Source: Pseudomonas xantholysinigenes (GTDB lineage: Bacteria > Pseudomonadota > Gammaproteobacteria > Pseudomonadales > Pseudomonadaceae). Taken from it: a DNA stretch of 64,000 bases. The stretch covers positions 2,299,501 through 2,363,500 of the forward strand of contig NZ_CP077095.1 of assembly GCF_014268885.2 (NCBI RefSeq), written 5' to 3'. The notes below the pieces were generated by a model. The model was given only the letters and a program-made list of their open reading frames with translations, had not been told where the DNA came from and made no database searches. Each line of letters opens with the position of its first letter. The stretch's first letter is position 1. The position numbers were made by a program, and so were the translations under genes. This document shows positions 18,873 to 28,791 of the stretch, piece after piece.

Positions 18873-19442
18873 GTGCGCAAACTGGCGGTGGTAATGGCGG
18901 TGCTGGCCCTGGCGGGCTGTGACAACGAAGTCGAGGGTGTGCACAAGCAGGTGGCCGAACACTTGCAAAACCCCAAGACGGCCAAGTTCGCCAACGTGCG
19001 CTTCGACACCCAGGGCTCGATCTGCGGCCAGGTGCGTGGCAAGGACGACGCCGGCCAGTTCGAGCCCTATCGCAGCTACGTGGCGATCAAGCACGATGGC
19101 CAGTACGAAATCCTCATCGACCAGACTGGCAACAACCTGCGTATCCGCGAGGTGTGCGGCGGTGCCGAACTGCAGCGCCGCGCCGACGAACTGGCCGAAC
19201 AGCCCGCGCCGGAAGGTTGGGACGTGGAGGTGATCCAGGGCCCGAACATGGGCGCGCTGACCGACATGACCGCACGCTTGATCGAGAAGGGCATCCCGTC
19301 GTCGGTCGAGTACCGCGAGGGCAAGCCGGTGGTGCTGATGGGGCCGTTCCCGAGCAAGGCCGAGGCCGAGGCACGCAAGGCCGAGGTGATGGGCAAGCTG
19401 GGCACCGACTCGATCGTCATCCAGCATGGCGCCAAGCGCTGA
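18873..19442 (+). CDS. SPOR-domain lipoprotein
   Basis: 189 residues, GTG start at 18873 with GGAGG 7 bases upstream. Lipoprotein signal MRKLAVVMAVLALAGC (lipobox LAGC, Cys16). The C-terminal ~75 residues (WDVEVIQGPNMGALTDMTAR, VEYREGKPVVLMGPF, SKAEAEARKAEV) form a SPOR repeat, which binds denuded septal peptidoglycan. It is divergent from the peptide operon; the 283 bp between (18590-18872) must hold both promoters. Precise partner unknown. Confidence 0.78.
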   Translation: MRKLAVVMAVLALAGCDNEVEGVHKQVAEHLQNPKTAKFANVRFDTQGSICGQVRGKDDAGQFEPYRSYVAIKHDGQYEILIDQTGNNLRIREVCGGAELQRRADELAEQPAPEGWDVEVIQGPNMGALTDMTARLIEKGIPSSVEYREGKPVVLMGPFPSKAEAEARKAEVMGKLGTDSIVIQHGAKR

Positions 19443-19641
19443 GCCTGCGTAGTTCTTGCAATTCCTGGGGCTGCTGCGCGCAGCGTGGTGCCTACCTCCC
19501 GCCATGCGCTCTACCTGTAGGCGCCAGCCTTGCCGGCGATGGGATGTGCAGCGCTCCCGGAACAGCCTCGCGGTCCAACTGTCACACCCTCAAGGTCACA
19601 GCTATGCTGAACAAGGCAGGATCAAGCGGGGGAAACACCTC

Positions 19642-20067
19642 ATGGCAACGCTGGAACGGGCCATCGCGGTGGCCATCAAGGCTCATGAAGGGCAGTACGA
19701 CAAAGGTGGGGCGGCCTACATCCTTCACCCATTGCGGGTAATGGAACGGGTGGTGACCCCAGAGCAGCGCATCGTCGCGGTGCTGCACGACGTACTGGAA
19801 GACACTCCGTTCACCCTTTCCGACCTGGCCCGCGAAGGTTTTCCGCTGAAGATCCTCGCCGCATTGCTGGCCCTGAGCCGCCGTGAAGGGGAGAGCTACG
19901 AGGCCTTCGTCATCCGCCTGGGCGTCGATCCCCTGGCTCGTCAGGTCAAGCTGGCGGACCTGGCCGACAACAGCGACCTGTCACGTATTCCCCACCCCGG
20001 CCCCGCCGACCTGGCGCGGCTGAGCCGCTACCAGCAGGCCAGTGCCTACCTGCAGGCGCTGGCCTGA
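19642..20067 (+). CDS. HD-domain protein, small alarmone-hydrolase-like
   Basis: 141 residues, a single HD domain. Metal-binding pattern: His29 in YILHPLRV, His49-Asp50 in VLHDVLEDT, and VKLADLADN near residue 105, as in the hydrolase half of SpoT and in Mesh1-type single-domain enzymes. Predicted (p)ppGpp or related nucleotide hydrolase; other HD phosphohydrolase substrates are possible. Start ATG 19642 has only a weak GGGGG-type ribosome site. Convergent with endonuclease I (7 bases apart). Confidence 0.8.
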   Translation: MATLERAIAVAIKAHEGQYDKGGAAYILHPLRVMERVVTPEQRIVAVLHDVLEDTPFTLSDLAREGFPLKILAALLALSRREGESYEAFVIRLGVDPLARQVKLADLADNSDLSRIPHPGPADLARLSRYQQASAYLQALA

Positions 20068-20073
20068 CCGGCA

Positions 20074-20766
20074 TCAGCCGCAGGCCTTGAGGTTGACCGG
20101 CCCGACGAACTCGTTGCCACGGCCCATCACGCACGCCACCTGCTGGTTGCGTTGCAGCTCCCAGGTCTGCGGCGGGTAGGTCTTGTTCCAGGCCTCGAAC
20201 AGTTGCCGGTCCTGCTTGGACAGGCGCAGATCGTACTGCTTGCTCATGTAGAAGTAGGTGCGCGCGATCATCCCGCGGATCGAGGGGCGCGGCATGACCT
20301 TCTTGGCCTTGAAGTCGACCTGGGTCAGACAGCTGCCGTACTGGCCATGCTGCTCGGGCAGCCAGCCGAAGCTGTAGTTGCTGCGATCACCGTTGACCTC
20401 GCCAATGCTCGGCACCAGGTTGTGCAGGTCGGCCTCGGCGCGCTGGTAGACCTTGTCGTTGCGCGAGCAGTTCTTGCGCCCGCCGCTTTGCCAGCACTGG
20501 CGCTGGTGGCCGATCTGCCAGGCCGGGACTATGTGTTCCCACTCGATGCGCGAGGCGCGCTGCAAGTTCTTGCGTGGTTCATAGCCACAGGACGCCAGGT
20601 CGACCCTGTTGCCCTTGTACTTGCAGCCGCAATAGAACTCGGTGGATTGCGGCGCGTACAGCTTCCAGGCGACCTTCTTGGCCTCCTGGAAGGTGCGCGG
20701 GGCATCGGCGTGGGCAAGTGGGGCGGTCAACAGCAGGCAGGCGACAGCAAAAAGCGAAACTCTCAT
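20074..20766 (-). CDS. endA: Periplasmic endonuclease I
   Basis: Secreted/periplasmic non-specific DNase of 230 residues. Signal peptide MRVSLFAVACLLLTAPLAHA; catalytic beta-beta-alpha-metal motif EWEHIVPA at 75-82 with His78; many cysteines (CGCKYKG, QRQCWQSGGRKNCSRND, CVMGRG) for disulfides; AEADLHNLVPSIGEVNGDRSN is the family's metal-Asn region. Ends 6 bases after the DUF1654 gene stop, so the two form an operon that may share the upstream LexA site. Confidence 0.92.
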   Translation of the reverse strand: MRVSLFAVACLLLTAPLAHADAPRTFQEAKKVAWKLYAPQSTEFYCGCKYKGNRVDLASCGYEPRKNLQRASRIEWEHIVPAWQIGHQRQCWQSGGRKNCSRNDKVYQRAEADLHNLVPSIGEVNGDRSNYSFGWLPEQHGQYGSCLTQVDFKAKKVMPRPSIRGMIARTYFYMSKQYDLRLSKQDRQLFEAWNKTYPPQTWELQRNQQVACVMGRGNEFVGPVNLKACG

Positions 20767-20772
20767 GCGGGG

Positions 20773-21015
20773 TCAGTCTTCCTTCGGCACGGTCCAGAAA
20801 ATCTGCACGCCGCCATCGTCGCGGTGGGCGAGGGTGACGTTGTCGTTCTCGGCGATTTCCTCGAGCAGGGTGGCCCAGTCGTCGGGCGATTCGTGTTCGA
20901 GGCGGAAGATCAAGGCGGCGCGGCTGCGCTGGGCGGTGGGGCTGTTGATGATCTTCTGGATGCGCTGACCCAGTTGTTCATAACTGCTCGGTGTTGCGGA
21001 GGCGGGACTGGCCAC
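20773..21015 (-). CDS. DUF1654 protein, predicted SOS-regulated
   Basis: 80 residues from GTG 21015, which has AAGGA at ideal distance. The domain SYEQLGQRIQKIINSPTAQR ... LEEIAENDNVTLAHRDDGGV is DUF1654, common in pseudomonads and their plasmids and phages. An ATG at 21045 would give a longer form, but that codon lies inside a perfect LexA palindrome (21034-21049), so the GTG start is preferred. Followed by endA after 6 bases. Function unknown; regulation suggests a role in DNA damage. Confidence 0.8.
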   Translation of the reverse strand: MASPASATPSSYEQLGQRIQKIINSPTAQRSRAALIFRLEHESPDDWATLLEEIAENDNVTLAHRDDGGVQIFWTVPKED

Positions 21016-21033
21016 GGGCTTTTCCTTGTTTTG

Positions 21034-21049
21034 CTGTATGTGCATACAG
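21034..21049. promoter_or_regulatory. LexA box upstream of DUF1654-endA
   Basis: CTGTATGTGCATACAG: perfect 16-bp palindrome of the gamma-proteobacterial LexA form CTGT-N8-ACAG. It lies 19 bases upstream of the GTG start at 21015. Confidence 0.85.
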
Positions 21050-21135
21050 TATTAAACTGTAGGCCATTTCGCAACAGCAGGTAGGGCGAAAGCCCTATAA
21101 GACCGTGGTGGAGGGATTGGTTCCGTCGAAAGCAT

Positions 21136-21198
21136 TGCGGGGCAAGCCCGCTCCCACAAGGCACACATGACCTTCGTGGCAGCGGGCTTGCCCCGCGA
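21136..21198. repeat. REP inverted pair
   Basis: Arms TGCGGGGCAAGCCCGCT (21136-21152) and AGCGGGCTTGCCCCGCGA (21181-21198) face each other between DUF1654 and ansB. Confidence 0.82.
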
Positions 21199-21240
21199 TG
21201 GGCCGGTATGTTCAACACACCAGCCCGAGGTGTATGCCGA

Positions 21241-22670
<1,430 letters not shown>

Positions 22671-23624
22671 ATGAAACTGCCGTTTTCCGGCCGTCCACTG
22701 GCCCTCGCCGTGCTGTCTTCACTCATCTTCGCCCTGCCATTGTCCGCCGCCCATGCTGAAGACGCGCCCAAGGTCGCCCTGGTGATGAAATCCCTCGCCA
22801 ACGAGTTCTTCCGCACCATGGAAGACGGCGCCAAGGCCTACCAGAAAGACCATCCGAACGACTTCACCCTGGTGGCCAACGGTATCAAGGACGAAACCGA
22901 CACCGGCAACCAGATCCGCATCGTCGAACAGATGATCGCCACCGGCGCCAAGGCGCTGGTGATCGCCCCGGCCGATTCCAAAGCTCTGGTACCCGTAGTG
23001 AAGAAGGCCATGGATGCCGGCATCACCGTGGTCAACATCGACAACCGTCTCGACCCCGACGTCCTCAAGAGCAAGGGCATCAGCGTGCCCTTCGTCGGCC
23101 CGGACAACCGCAAGGGCGCGCGCCTGGTGGGCGACTACCTGGCCCAGCAGAAGCTCAAGGCCGGCGACCAGGTCGGCATCATCGAAGGCGTGCCGACCAC
23201 CACCAACGCCCAGCAACGCACCGCCGGCTTCAAGGACGCCATGGCGGCCGCGCAGATGAAGATCGTCTCGGTGCAGTCGGGCAACTGGGAAATCGACAAG
23301 GGCAACGCCGTGGCGGCCTCGATGCTCAACGAGTACCCCGAGCTCAAGGCGCTGCTGGCCGGCAACGACAGCATGGCCCTGGGCGCGGTCTCGGCCGTGC
23401 GCGCCGCCGGCAAGACCGGCCAGGTGCAGGTGGTCGGCTACGACAACATCAACGCCATCAAGCCGATGCTCAAGGACGGTCGCGTGCTCGCCACCCTCGA
23501 CCAGGCGGCCAGCCAGCAGGCGGTGTTCGGTATCCAGGCAGCATTGAAAATGCTCAAGGGCGAAAAGCCGGGCGTGGATGCCGACAACGTCATTCAGACC
23601 CCGGTCGAACTGATCACCCAGTGA
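22671..23624 (+). CDS. rbsB: Ribose ABC transporter substrate-binding protein
   Basis: Periplasmic sugar-binding protein of 317 residues. Signal peptide ends ...SAAHA; the mature part starts EDAPKVALVMKSLANEFFRTM as in RbsB, then VIAPADSKALVPVVKKAMDAG, VGPDNRKGARLVGDYLA and GYDNINAIKPMLKDGRVLATLDQ. First gene of rbsBACRKD; a REP pair separates it from rbsA, which may stabilise the rbsB mRNA end and give excess of the binding protein. Confidence 0.95.
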   Translation: MKLPFSGRPLALAVLSSLIFALPLSAAHAEDAPKVALVMKSLANEFFRTMEDGAKAYQKDHPNDFTLVANGIKDETDTGNQIRIVEQMIATGAKALVIAPADSKALVPVVKKAMDAGITVVNIDNRLDPDVLKSKGISVPFVGPDNRKGARLVGDYLAQQKLKAGDQVGIIEGVPTTTNAQQRTAGFKDAMAAAQMKIVSVQSGNWEIDKGNAVAASMLNEYPELKALLAGNDSMALGAVSAVRAAGKTGQVQVVGYDNINAIKPMLKDGRVLATLDQAASQQAVFGIQAALKMLKGEKPGVDADNVIQTPVELITQ

Positions 23625-23633
23625 TGTTGCGAT

Positions 23634-23728
23634 CCCTGTAGGCGCGGGCTTGCCCCGCGATCACCGGCGTAGCCGGTGCCATGCGCCGCGTTGACTGTTT
23701 CGCGGGGCAAGCCCGCTCCTACAGGGGG
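23634..23728. repeat. REP inverted pair between rbsB and rbsA
   Basis: CCCTGTAGGCGCGGGCTTGC (23634-23653) mirrors GCAAGCCCGCTCCTACAGGG near 23706-23726, around a small CACCGGCGTAGCCGGTG hairpin. Confidence 0.85.
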
Positions 23729-23756
23729 GGTAGTGCCAACCTAGGAGAGAATGGCC

Positions 23757-25310
23757 ATGCCAGTACCGGCCAATGAAACCGTGCTAGCCGTCAGCGGCCT
23801 GGGCAAGACCTACGCCCAGCCCGTGCTCGGCGACGTCACCCTCGAGCTGCGCGGCGGCGAAGTGCTGGCCCTGACTGGCGAGAATGGCGCGGGCAAGTCG
23901 ACCCTGTCCAAGCTCATCAGTGGCCTGGAGGTTCCCAGCACCGGCCAGATGCTGTATCGCGGCCAGCCCTACAGCCCTGGCAGCCGCGCCGAAGCCGAGC
24001 GCCTGGGTGTGCGCATGGTGATGCAAGAGCTCAACCTGCTACCGACCCTGACCGTGGCCGAGAACCTGTTCCTCGACAACCTGCCTAGCCGCTTCGGTTG
24101 GATCAGCCAGAAACGCCTGCGCCAACTGGCCACGGCAGCCATGGCCCAGGTGGGCCTTGAGGCCATCGACCCGGACACCCCGGTTGGTGAGCTGGGCATT
24201 GGTCATCAGCAGATGGTCGAGATCGCCCGCAACCTGATCGGCGATTGCCATGTGCTGATCTTCGACGAGCCCACCGCGATGCTTACAGCCCGTGAGGTGG
24301 AGCTGTTGTTCACCCAGATCGAGCGTCTGCGCCAGCGTGGCGTGGCCGTCGTCTATATCTCCCATCGTCTCGAGGAACTGCAACGCGTGTCCCAGCGCAT
24401 CGCCGTGCTGCGCGACGGCAAGCTGGTATGCGCCGAGCCGATCCAGCGCTACAGCAGTAACGAGCTGGTCAACCTGATGGTCGGCCGCGAGCTTGGCGAG
24501 CATATCGACCTGGGCCGTCGGCAGATTGGCGCCCCCTTGCTCAAGGTCGACAAGCTCAGCCGCGGCGACAAGGTCCGCGAGGTATCGCTTGAGGTCAGGG
24601 CAGGGGAGATCTTCGGTATCTCCGGCCTGATCGGTGCCGGGCGCACCGAGCTGCTGCGCCTGATCTACGGCGCCGACCGCGCCGACAGCGGCAGCGTCGC
24701 CCTCGGCCAGCCTCCCCAGGTGCTGAGCATCGACTCGCCCAAGGCTGCGGTGGCCGCGGGCATCGCCCTGATCACCGAGGACCGCAAGGGCGAAGGCCTG
24801 CTGCTGTCGCAGTCGATCAGCGCCAACATTGCCCTGGGCAACCTCGGTGCGGTGTCCCGGGCCGGCGTGCTCGACCCCGACGCCGAGCGTACCCTGGCCG
24901 AACGTCAGATCGCCGCCATGCGCATCCGCAGCGCAAGCCCGGCCCAGGCGGTCGGCGAGTTGTCGGGCGGCAACCAGCAGAAAGTGGTGATCGGCCGCTG
25001 GCTGGAGCGTGACTGCCAGGTGCTGCTGTTCGACGAGCCCACCCGCGGCATCGACGTTGGCGCCAAGTTCGATATCTATGGCCTGCTCGCCGAGCTGGCG
25101 CGCCAGGGCAAGGCCCTGGTGGTGGTGTCCAGCGACCTGCGCGAACTGATGCTGATCTGCGACCGTATTGCCGTGCTCAGCGCCGGTCGTCTGATCGACA
25201 CCTTCGACCGCGACCATTGGAGTCAGGACCAGATCCTCGCCGCCGCCTTTGCCGGTTACCAGAAACGTGATGCCCTGCTGCACGACGCAGCCCCCAGGAT
25301 GGACGCATGA
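23757..25310 (+). CDS. rbsA: Ribose ABC transporter ATPase (two nucleotide-binding domains)
   Basis: Cytoplasmic ATPase with duplicated ABC domains, 517 residues. Domain 1: Walker A TGENGAGKSTLSK; domain 2 has the degenerate ISGLIGAGRTELLRLIYG loop and the ELSGGNQQKVVIGRWL signature with VLLFDEPTRGIDVG Walker B. AGGAG is 9 bases before ATG 23757; ATG 23751 is only 3 bases from it. Overlaps rbsC by 4 bases. Confidence 0.94.
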   Translation: MPVPANETVLAVSGLGKTYAQPVLGDVTLELRGGEVLALTGENGAGKSTLSKLISGLEVPSTGQMLYRGQPYSPGSRAEAERLGVRMVMQELNLLPTLTVAENLFLDNLPSRFGWISQKRLRQLATAAMAQVGLEAIDPDTPVGELGIGHQQMVEIARNLIGDCHVLIFDEPTAMLTAREVELLFTQIERLRQRGVAVVYISHRLEELQRVSQRIAVLRDGKLVCAEPIQRYSSNELVNLMVGRELGEHIDLGRRQIGAPLLKVDKLSRGDKVREVSLEVRAGEIFGISGLIGAGRTELLRLIYGADRADSGSVALGQPPQVLSIDSPKAAVAAGIALITEDRKGEGLLLSQSISANIALGNLGAVSRAGVLDPDAERTLAERQIAAMRIRSASPAQAVGELSGGNQQKVVIGRWLERDCQVLLFDEPTRGIDVGAKFDIYGLLAELARQGKALVVVSSDLRELMLICDRIAVLSAGRLIDTFDRDHWSQDQILAAAFAGYQKRDALLHDAAPRMDA

Positions 25311-26299
25311 AAACCACAACAAACACCTCGGCCGCCGCGCCCGTGCGCCGCAGCGGCACCTACTTCGGCCTGGGCACCTACCTGGGGCTGGCCGGCGCCT
25401 TGCTGGCGATGATCGTGCTGTTCTCGCTGCTCAGCAGCCACTTCCTGTCCTACGCCACCTTCAGCACCCTGGCCAACCAGATCCCCGACCTGATGGTGCT
25501 GGCGGTGGGCATGACCTTCGTGCTGATCATCGGTGGCATCGACCTGTCGGTGGGCTCGGTACTGGCCCTGGCGGCTTCCGCCGTCAGCGTGGCCATCCTG
25601 GGCTGGGGCTGGGGCGTGTTGCCCGCCGCCTTGCTGGGCATGGCCGTGGCGGCGCTGGCCGGCACCGTCACCGGCAGCATCACCGTGGCCTGGCGTATCC
25701 CGTCGTTCATCGTCTCGCTGGGCGTGCTGGAAATGGCCCGCGGCCTGGCCTACCAGTTCACCGACTCGCGCACCGCCTACATCGGCGATGCCTTCGCCTG
25801 GTTCTCCAACCCCATTGCCTTTGGCATCTCGCCGGCCTTCATCATTGCCCTGCTGGTGATCGTGCTGGCCCAGCTGGTGCTGACCCGCACCGTGTTCGGT
25901 CGCTACCTGATCGGTATCGGCACCAACGAAGAAGCGGTGCGCCTGGCCGGTATCGACCCGCGCCCGTACAAGATCCTGGTGTTCACCCTGATGGGCGTGC
26001 TCGCCGGCCTGGCTGCATTGTTCCAGATCTCCCGCCTGGAGGCCGCAGACCCCAATGCAGGCTCCGGTCTCGAACTGCAGGTGATCGCCGCCGTGGTGAT
26101 CGGCGGCACCAGCCTGATGGGAGGGCGCGGCTCTGTCATCAGCACCTTCTTCGGCGTGCTGATCATTTCGGTGCTGGCCGCAGGCCTGGCCCAGATCGGC
26201 GCTTCGGAGCCGACCAAGCGCATCATCACCGGGGCGGTGATCGTCATCGCCGTGGTACTCGACACTTACCGCAGCCGGCGCGCGAGCCGGCGGAACTGA
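25307..26299 (+). CDS. rbsC: Ribose ABC transporter permease
   Basis: 330-residue inner-membrane permease of the branched AraH/RbsC family: about eight to ten helices, LMVLAVGMTFVLIIGGIDLS and VIGGTSLMGGRGSVISTFFG being the conserved family blocks. Start overlaps rbsA (ATGA), and rbsR follows after 3 bases. Confidence 0.95.
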   Translation: MKTTTNTSAAAPVRRSGTYFGLGTYLGLAGALLAMIVLFSLLSSHFLSYATFSTLANQIPDLMVLAVGMTFVLIIGGIDLSVGSVLALAASAVSVAILGWGWGVLPAALLGMAVAALAGTVTGSITVAWRIPSFIVSLGVLEMARGLAYQFTDSRTAYIGDAFAWFSNPIAFGISPAFIIALLVIVLAQLVLTRTVFGRYLIGIGTNEEAVRLAGIDPRPYKILVFTLMGVLAGLAALFQISRLEAADPNAGSGLELQVIAAVVIGGTSLMGGRGSVISTFFGVLIISVLAAGLAQIGASEPTKRIITGAVIVIAVVLDTYRSRRASRRN

Positions 26300-26302
26300 A
26301 CC

Positions 26303-27325
26303 ATGGCTACCATCAAAGACGTCGCGGCACTGGCGGGCATCTCCTACACCACCGTGTCCCATGTACTGAACAAGACCCGCCCGGTCAGCGAGCCGGTGCG
26401 GCTGAAGGTCGAGGCGGCGATCGCCGAGCTCGACTACGTGCCCAGCGCCGTGGCCCGCTCGCTGAAGGCGCGCAGCACCGCCACCATCGGCCTGCTGGTG
26501 CCCAACAGCGTCAACCCGTACTTCGCCGAGTTGGCCCGGGGGATCGAGGACGCCTGCGAGCGCAACGGCTATTGCGTGATCCTGTGCAACTCCGACGACA
26601 ACCCGCAAAAACAGCGCAGCTATCTGCGGGTGTTGCTGGAAAAGCGCATCGATGGGCTGATCGTCGCCTCGGTGGGCGAGGACCAGGACCTGCTCGACAG
26701 CCTGGGCAGCGTACGCACGCCGATGGTCATCGTCGACCGCGCCCTGGATGGCGTCGAGGCCGACCTGGTGCGTATCGACCACGAGCAGGGCGCTTACCTG
26801 GCCACTCGCCATCTGCTGGAGTTGGGGCATCGCGAAATCGCCGCCATTGCCGGCCCGGTCGACACCGGCGTCAGCCAGCTGCGCCTGGCCGGTTTTCGCC
26901 GGGCCATGGCCGAGGCGGGCGCGTCCATCGCTGCCGGGCATGTGCTGCACAGTGACTTCACCAGCCCCGGCGGCCATGCGGCGGCGGTGCGCTTGCTCGA
27001 TGGCGAGCGACCCACGGCGATCTTCGCCGGCAACGACATGATCGGCTTCGGCGTGCTGCGCGCCGCCGCCGAGCGCAACATCGACGTGCCGGGCGAGTTG
27101 TCGGTGATCGGTTTCGACGACATCGAACTGAGCCGCTACGTCTACCCGGCGCTGACCACGGTCGGCCAGTCGATCCGCGAGCTGGGCGAGAGCGCCGCCG
27201 GCCTGCTGCTGTCGCGTATTGCCACGCCCGGTCGTGGCGTGGCCGAACAACGCATCGTCGCGCCGCGTATCGTGCTGCGCGAATCCACCGGGCCGCGCCC
27301 GGACCTGTTCAATGCTTACCGTTAA
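26303..27325 (+). CDS. rbsR: LacI-family repressor of the ribose operon
   Basis: 340 residues. N-terminal helix-turn-helix IKDVAALAGISYTTVSHVLN plus hinge VPSAVARSLKARSTATIG, then a periplasmic-binding-protein-like effector domain (GLLVPNSVNPYFAELARGIE, FAGNDMIGFGVLRAAAE, LSVIGFDDIELSRY). Expected to bind the palindrome at 22622-22635 and release it with ribose or ribose-5-phosphate. Encoded within the operon it controls. Confidence 0.92.
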   Translation: MATIKDVAALAGISYTTVSHVLNKTRPVSEPVRLKVEAAIAELDYVPSAVARSLKARSTATIGLLVPNSVNPYFAELARGIEDACERNGYCVILCNSDDNPQKQRSYLRVLLEKRIDGLIVASVGEDQDLLDSLGSVRTPMVIVDRALDGVEADLVRIDHEQGAYLATRHLLELGHREIAAIAGPVDTGVSQLRLAGFRRAMAEAGASIAAGHVLHSDFTSPGGHAAAVRLLDGERPTAIFAGNDMIGFGVLRAAAERNIDVPGELSVIGFDDIELSRYVYPALTTVGQSIRELGESAAGLLLSRIATPGRGVAEQRIVAPRIVLRESTGPRPDLFNAYR

Positions 27326-27334
27326 GGAATACCC

Positions 27335-28243
27335 ATGAATGCCAAGGTGGTTGTGGTCGGCAGCCTCAACATGGACCTGGTGGCGCGCGCCCAGCGCCTG
27401 CCCCGTGGCGGCGAGACCTTGCCCGGCGAAAGCTTCTTCACCGCGCCAGGCGGCAAGGGTGCCAATCAGGCCGTGGCGGTCGCGCGCCTGGGCGCCAGCG
27501 TGGCGATGGTCGGCAATGTCGGTGACGACGCCTATGGCCAGCAGCTGCGTCGGGCGTTGCAAGTCGAAGGCGTCGATTGCCAGGGCGTGGGCACCTGCAC
27601 GGGCGTTTCCAGTGGCGTGGCCTTGATCGTGGTGGATGCCGCCAGCCAGAACGCCATCGTCATCATCCCGGGCGGCAATGGCCTGCTGGGGCCCGAGTCG
27701 GTGCGCCGCTTCGACGCGCTGCTGCAACAAGCCGAAGTGATCATCTGCCAGTTGGAGGTGCCGGCGGCCACCGTGGCCTGGACCCTGGCCCGCGGTCGCG
27801 AGCTTGGCAAGACGGTGATCCTCAATCCAGCGCCGGCCACCGGCCCGCTGCCGGCGGAATGGTTCGCCCATATCGACTACCTGATCCCCAACGAGAGCGA
27901 GGCCGAGGCCCTGGCCGGGGTCAAGGTCGACGACCTGGACAGTGCGCGTCGGGCGGCCGAACGCCTGCGCAAGATGGGCGCGGGCAAGGTGATCGTCACT
28001 CTGGGCGCTGAGGGCGCTCTATTGGTCGATGCCGCTGGTAGCCGGCATTTTCCGGCCCCGCGCGTGCAGCCGGTGGATACCACCGCGGCGGGCGATACTT
28101 TCGTCGGCGGCTTTGCTGCCAGCCTGGCGCGTGGTCTGCCCGAGGCTGAGGCGATCGGCTTCGGCCAGCGCGCCGCTGCGTTGTCGGTGACCCGAGCCGG
28201 CGCGCAGCCGTCGATCCCTTACCTGAAGGAGCTGGCGCCATGA
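27335..28243 (+). CDS. rbsK: Ribokinase
   Basis: 302-residue PfkB-family kinase making ribose-5-phosphate. N-terminal [20 protein letters not shown], substrate loop [16 protein letters not shown], and catalytic anion-hole motif [14 protein letters not shown] with the base Asp. Its 3' end overlaps rbsD by 4 bases. Confidence 0.95.
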   Translation: MNAKVVVVGSLNMDLVARAQRLPRGGETLPGESFFTAPGGKGANQAVAVARLGASVAMVGNVGDDAYGQQLRRALQVEGVDCQGVGTCTGVSSGVALIVVDAASQNAIVIIPGGNGLLGPESVRRFDALLQQAEVIICQLEVPAATVAWTLARGRELGKTVILNPAPATGPLPAEWFAHIDYLIPNESEAEALAGVKVDDLDSARRAAERLRKMGAGKVIVTLGAEGALLVDAAGSRHFPAPRVQPVDTTAAGDTFVGGFAASLARGLPEAEAIGFGQRAAALSVTRAGAQPSIPYLKELAP

Positions 28244-28644
28244 AAAAGACGCCGTTGCTGAATATCGCCCTGTCGCGGACCATCGCCGGATTGGGGCATG
28301 GTGACCTGCTGGTGATTGGCGATGCCGGCTTGCCGGTGCCGCCAGGGGTGGAACTGATCGACTTGGCGCTGACTCCCGGCATTCCGGATTTCGCCAGCGT
28401 GCTGCGCGTGGTGCTGAGCGAGATGCAGGTGGAGCGGCATGTGCTCGCCGAGGAGGTGTTCCAGGCCTTGCCGCCGGGGTTGGCCGAGGTCGAGCGGATG
28501 CACGCCGTTGGCGAGATCGGCCAGCGGGAAGTCATGAGTCATGCTGATTTCAAGGCCCTGTGTCGTCAGGCTCGGGCCGTGGTGCGTACGGGGGAGTGCA
28601 AGCCCTATAGCAATATTGCCCTGGTGGCTGGCGTTACCTTTTAG
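28240..28644 (+). CDS. rbsD: D-ribose pyranase
   Basis: 134-residue mutarotase interconverting pyranose and furanose ribose before RbsK. Opens [23 protein letters not shown] with the catalytic His in GLGHGD and then [19 protein letters not shown]-terminal [14 protein letters not shown] is family-typical. Last gene of the ribose operon proper. Confidence 0.95.
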   Translation: MKKTPLLNIALSRTIAGLGHGDLLVIGDAGLPVPPGVELIDLALTPGIPDFASVLRVVLSEMQVERHVLAEEVFQALPPGLAEVERMHAVGEIGQREVMSHADFKALCRQARAVVRTGECKPYSNIALVAGVTF

Positions 28645-28653
28645 ACCGAATGC

Positions 28654-28760
28654 GAGGGCTTTGCCCTCGATCGCGGCGCAAGGCCGCTCCTACAGAGGGG
28701 CAACCCGGTTCGTGTAGGAGCGGCCTTGTGCCGCGAAAGGGCCGCAAAGCGGCCCCTGTT
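28654..28760. repeat. REP cluster after rbsD
   Basis: Arms TCGCGGCGCAAGGCCGCTCC (from 28670) and GGAGCGGCCTTGTGCCGCGA (to 28736), preceded by GAGGGCTTTGCCCTC and followed by GGGCCGCAAAGCGGCCC, three hairpins in about 107 bp. Confidence 0.85.
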
Positions 28761-28791
28761 GAATCCATCCCCTAGCAACAAGGAGTGCTGA

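Noticed and set aside
25256..27871. 871-codon open frame antisense to rbsC-rbsR-rbsK
   Set aside because: His/Gln/Asp-rich composition typical of the shadow of GC-rich genes; no ribosome site or domain.
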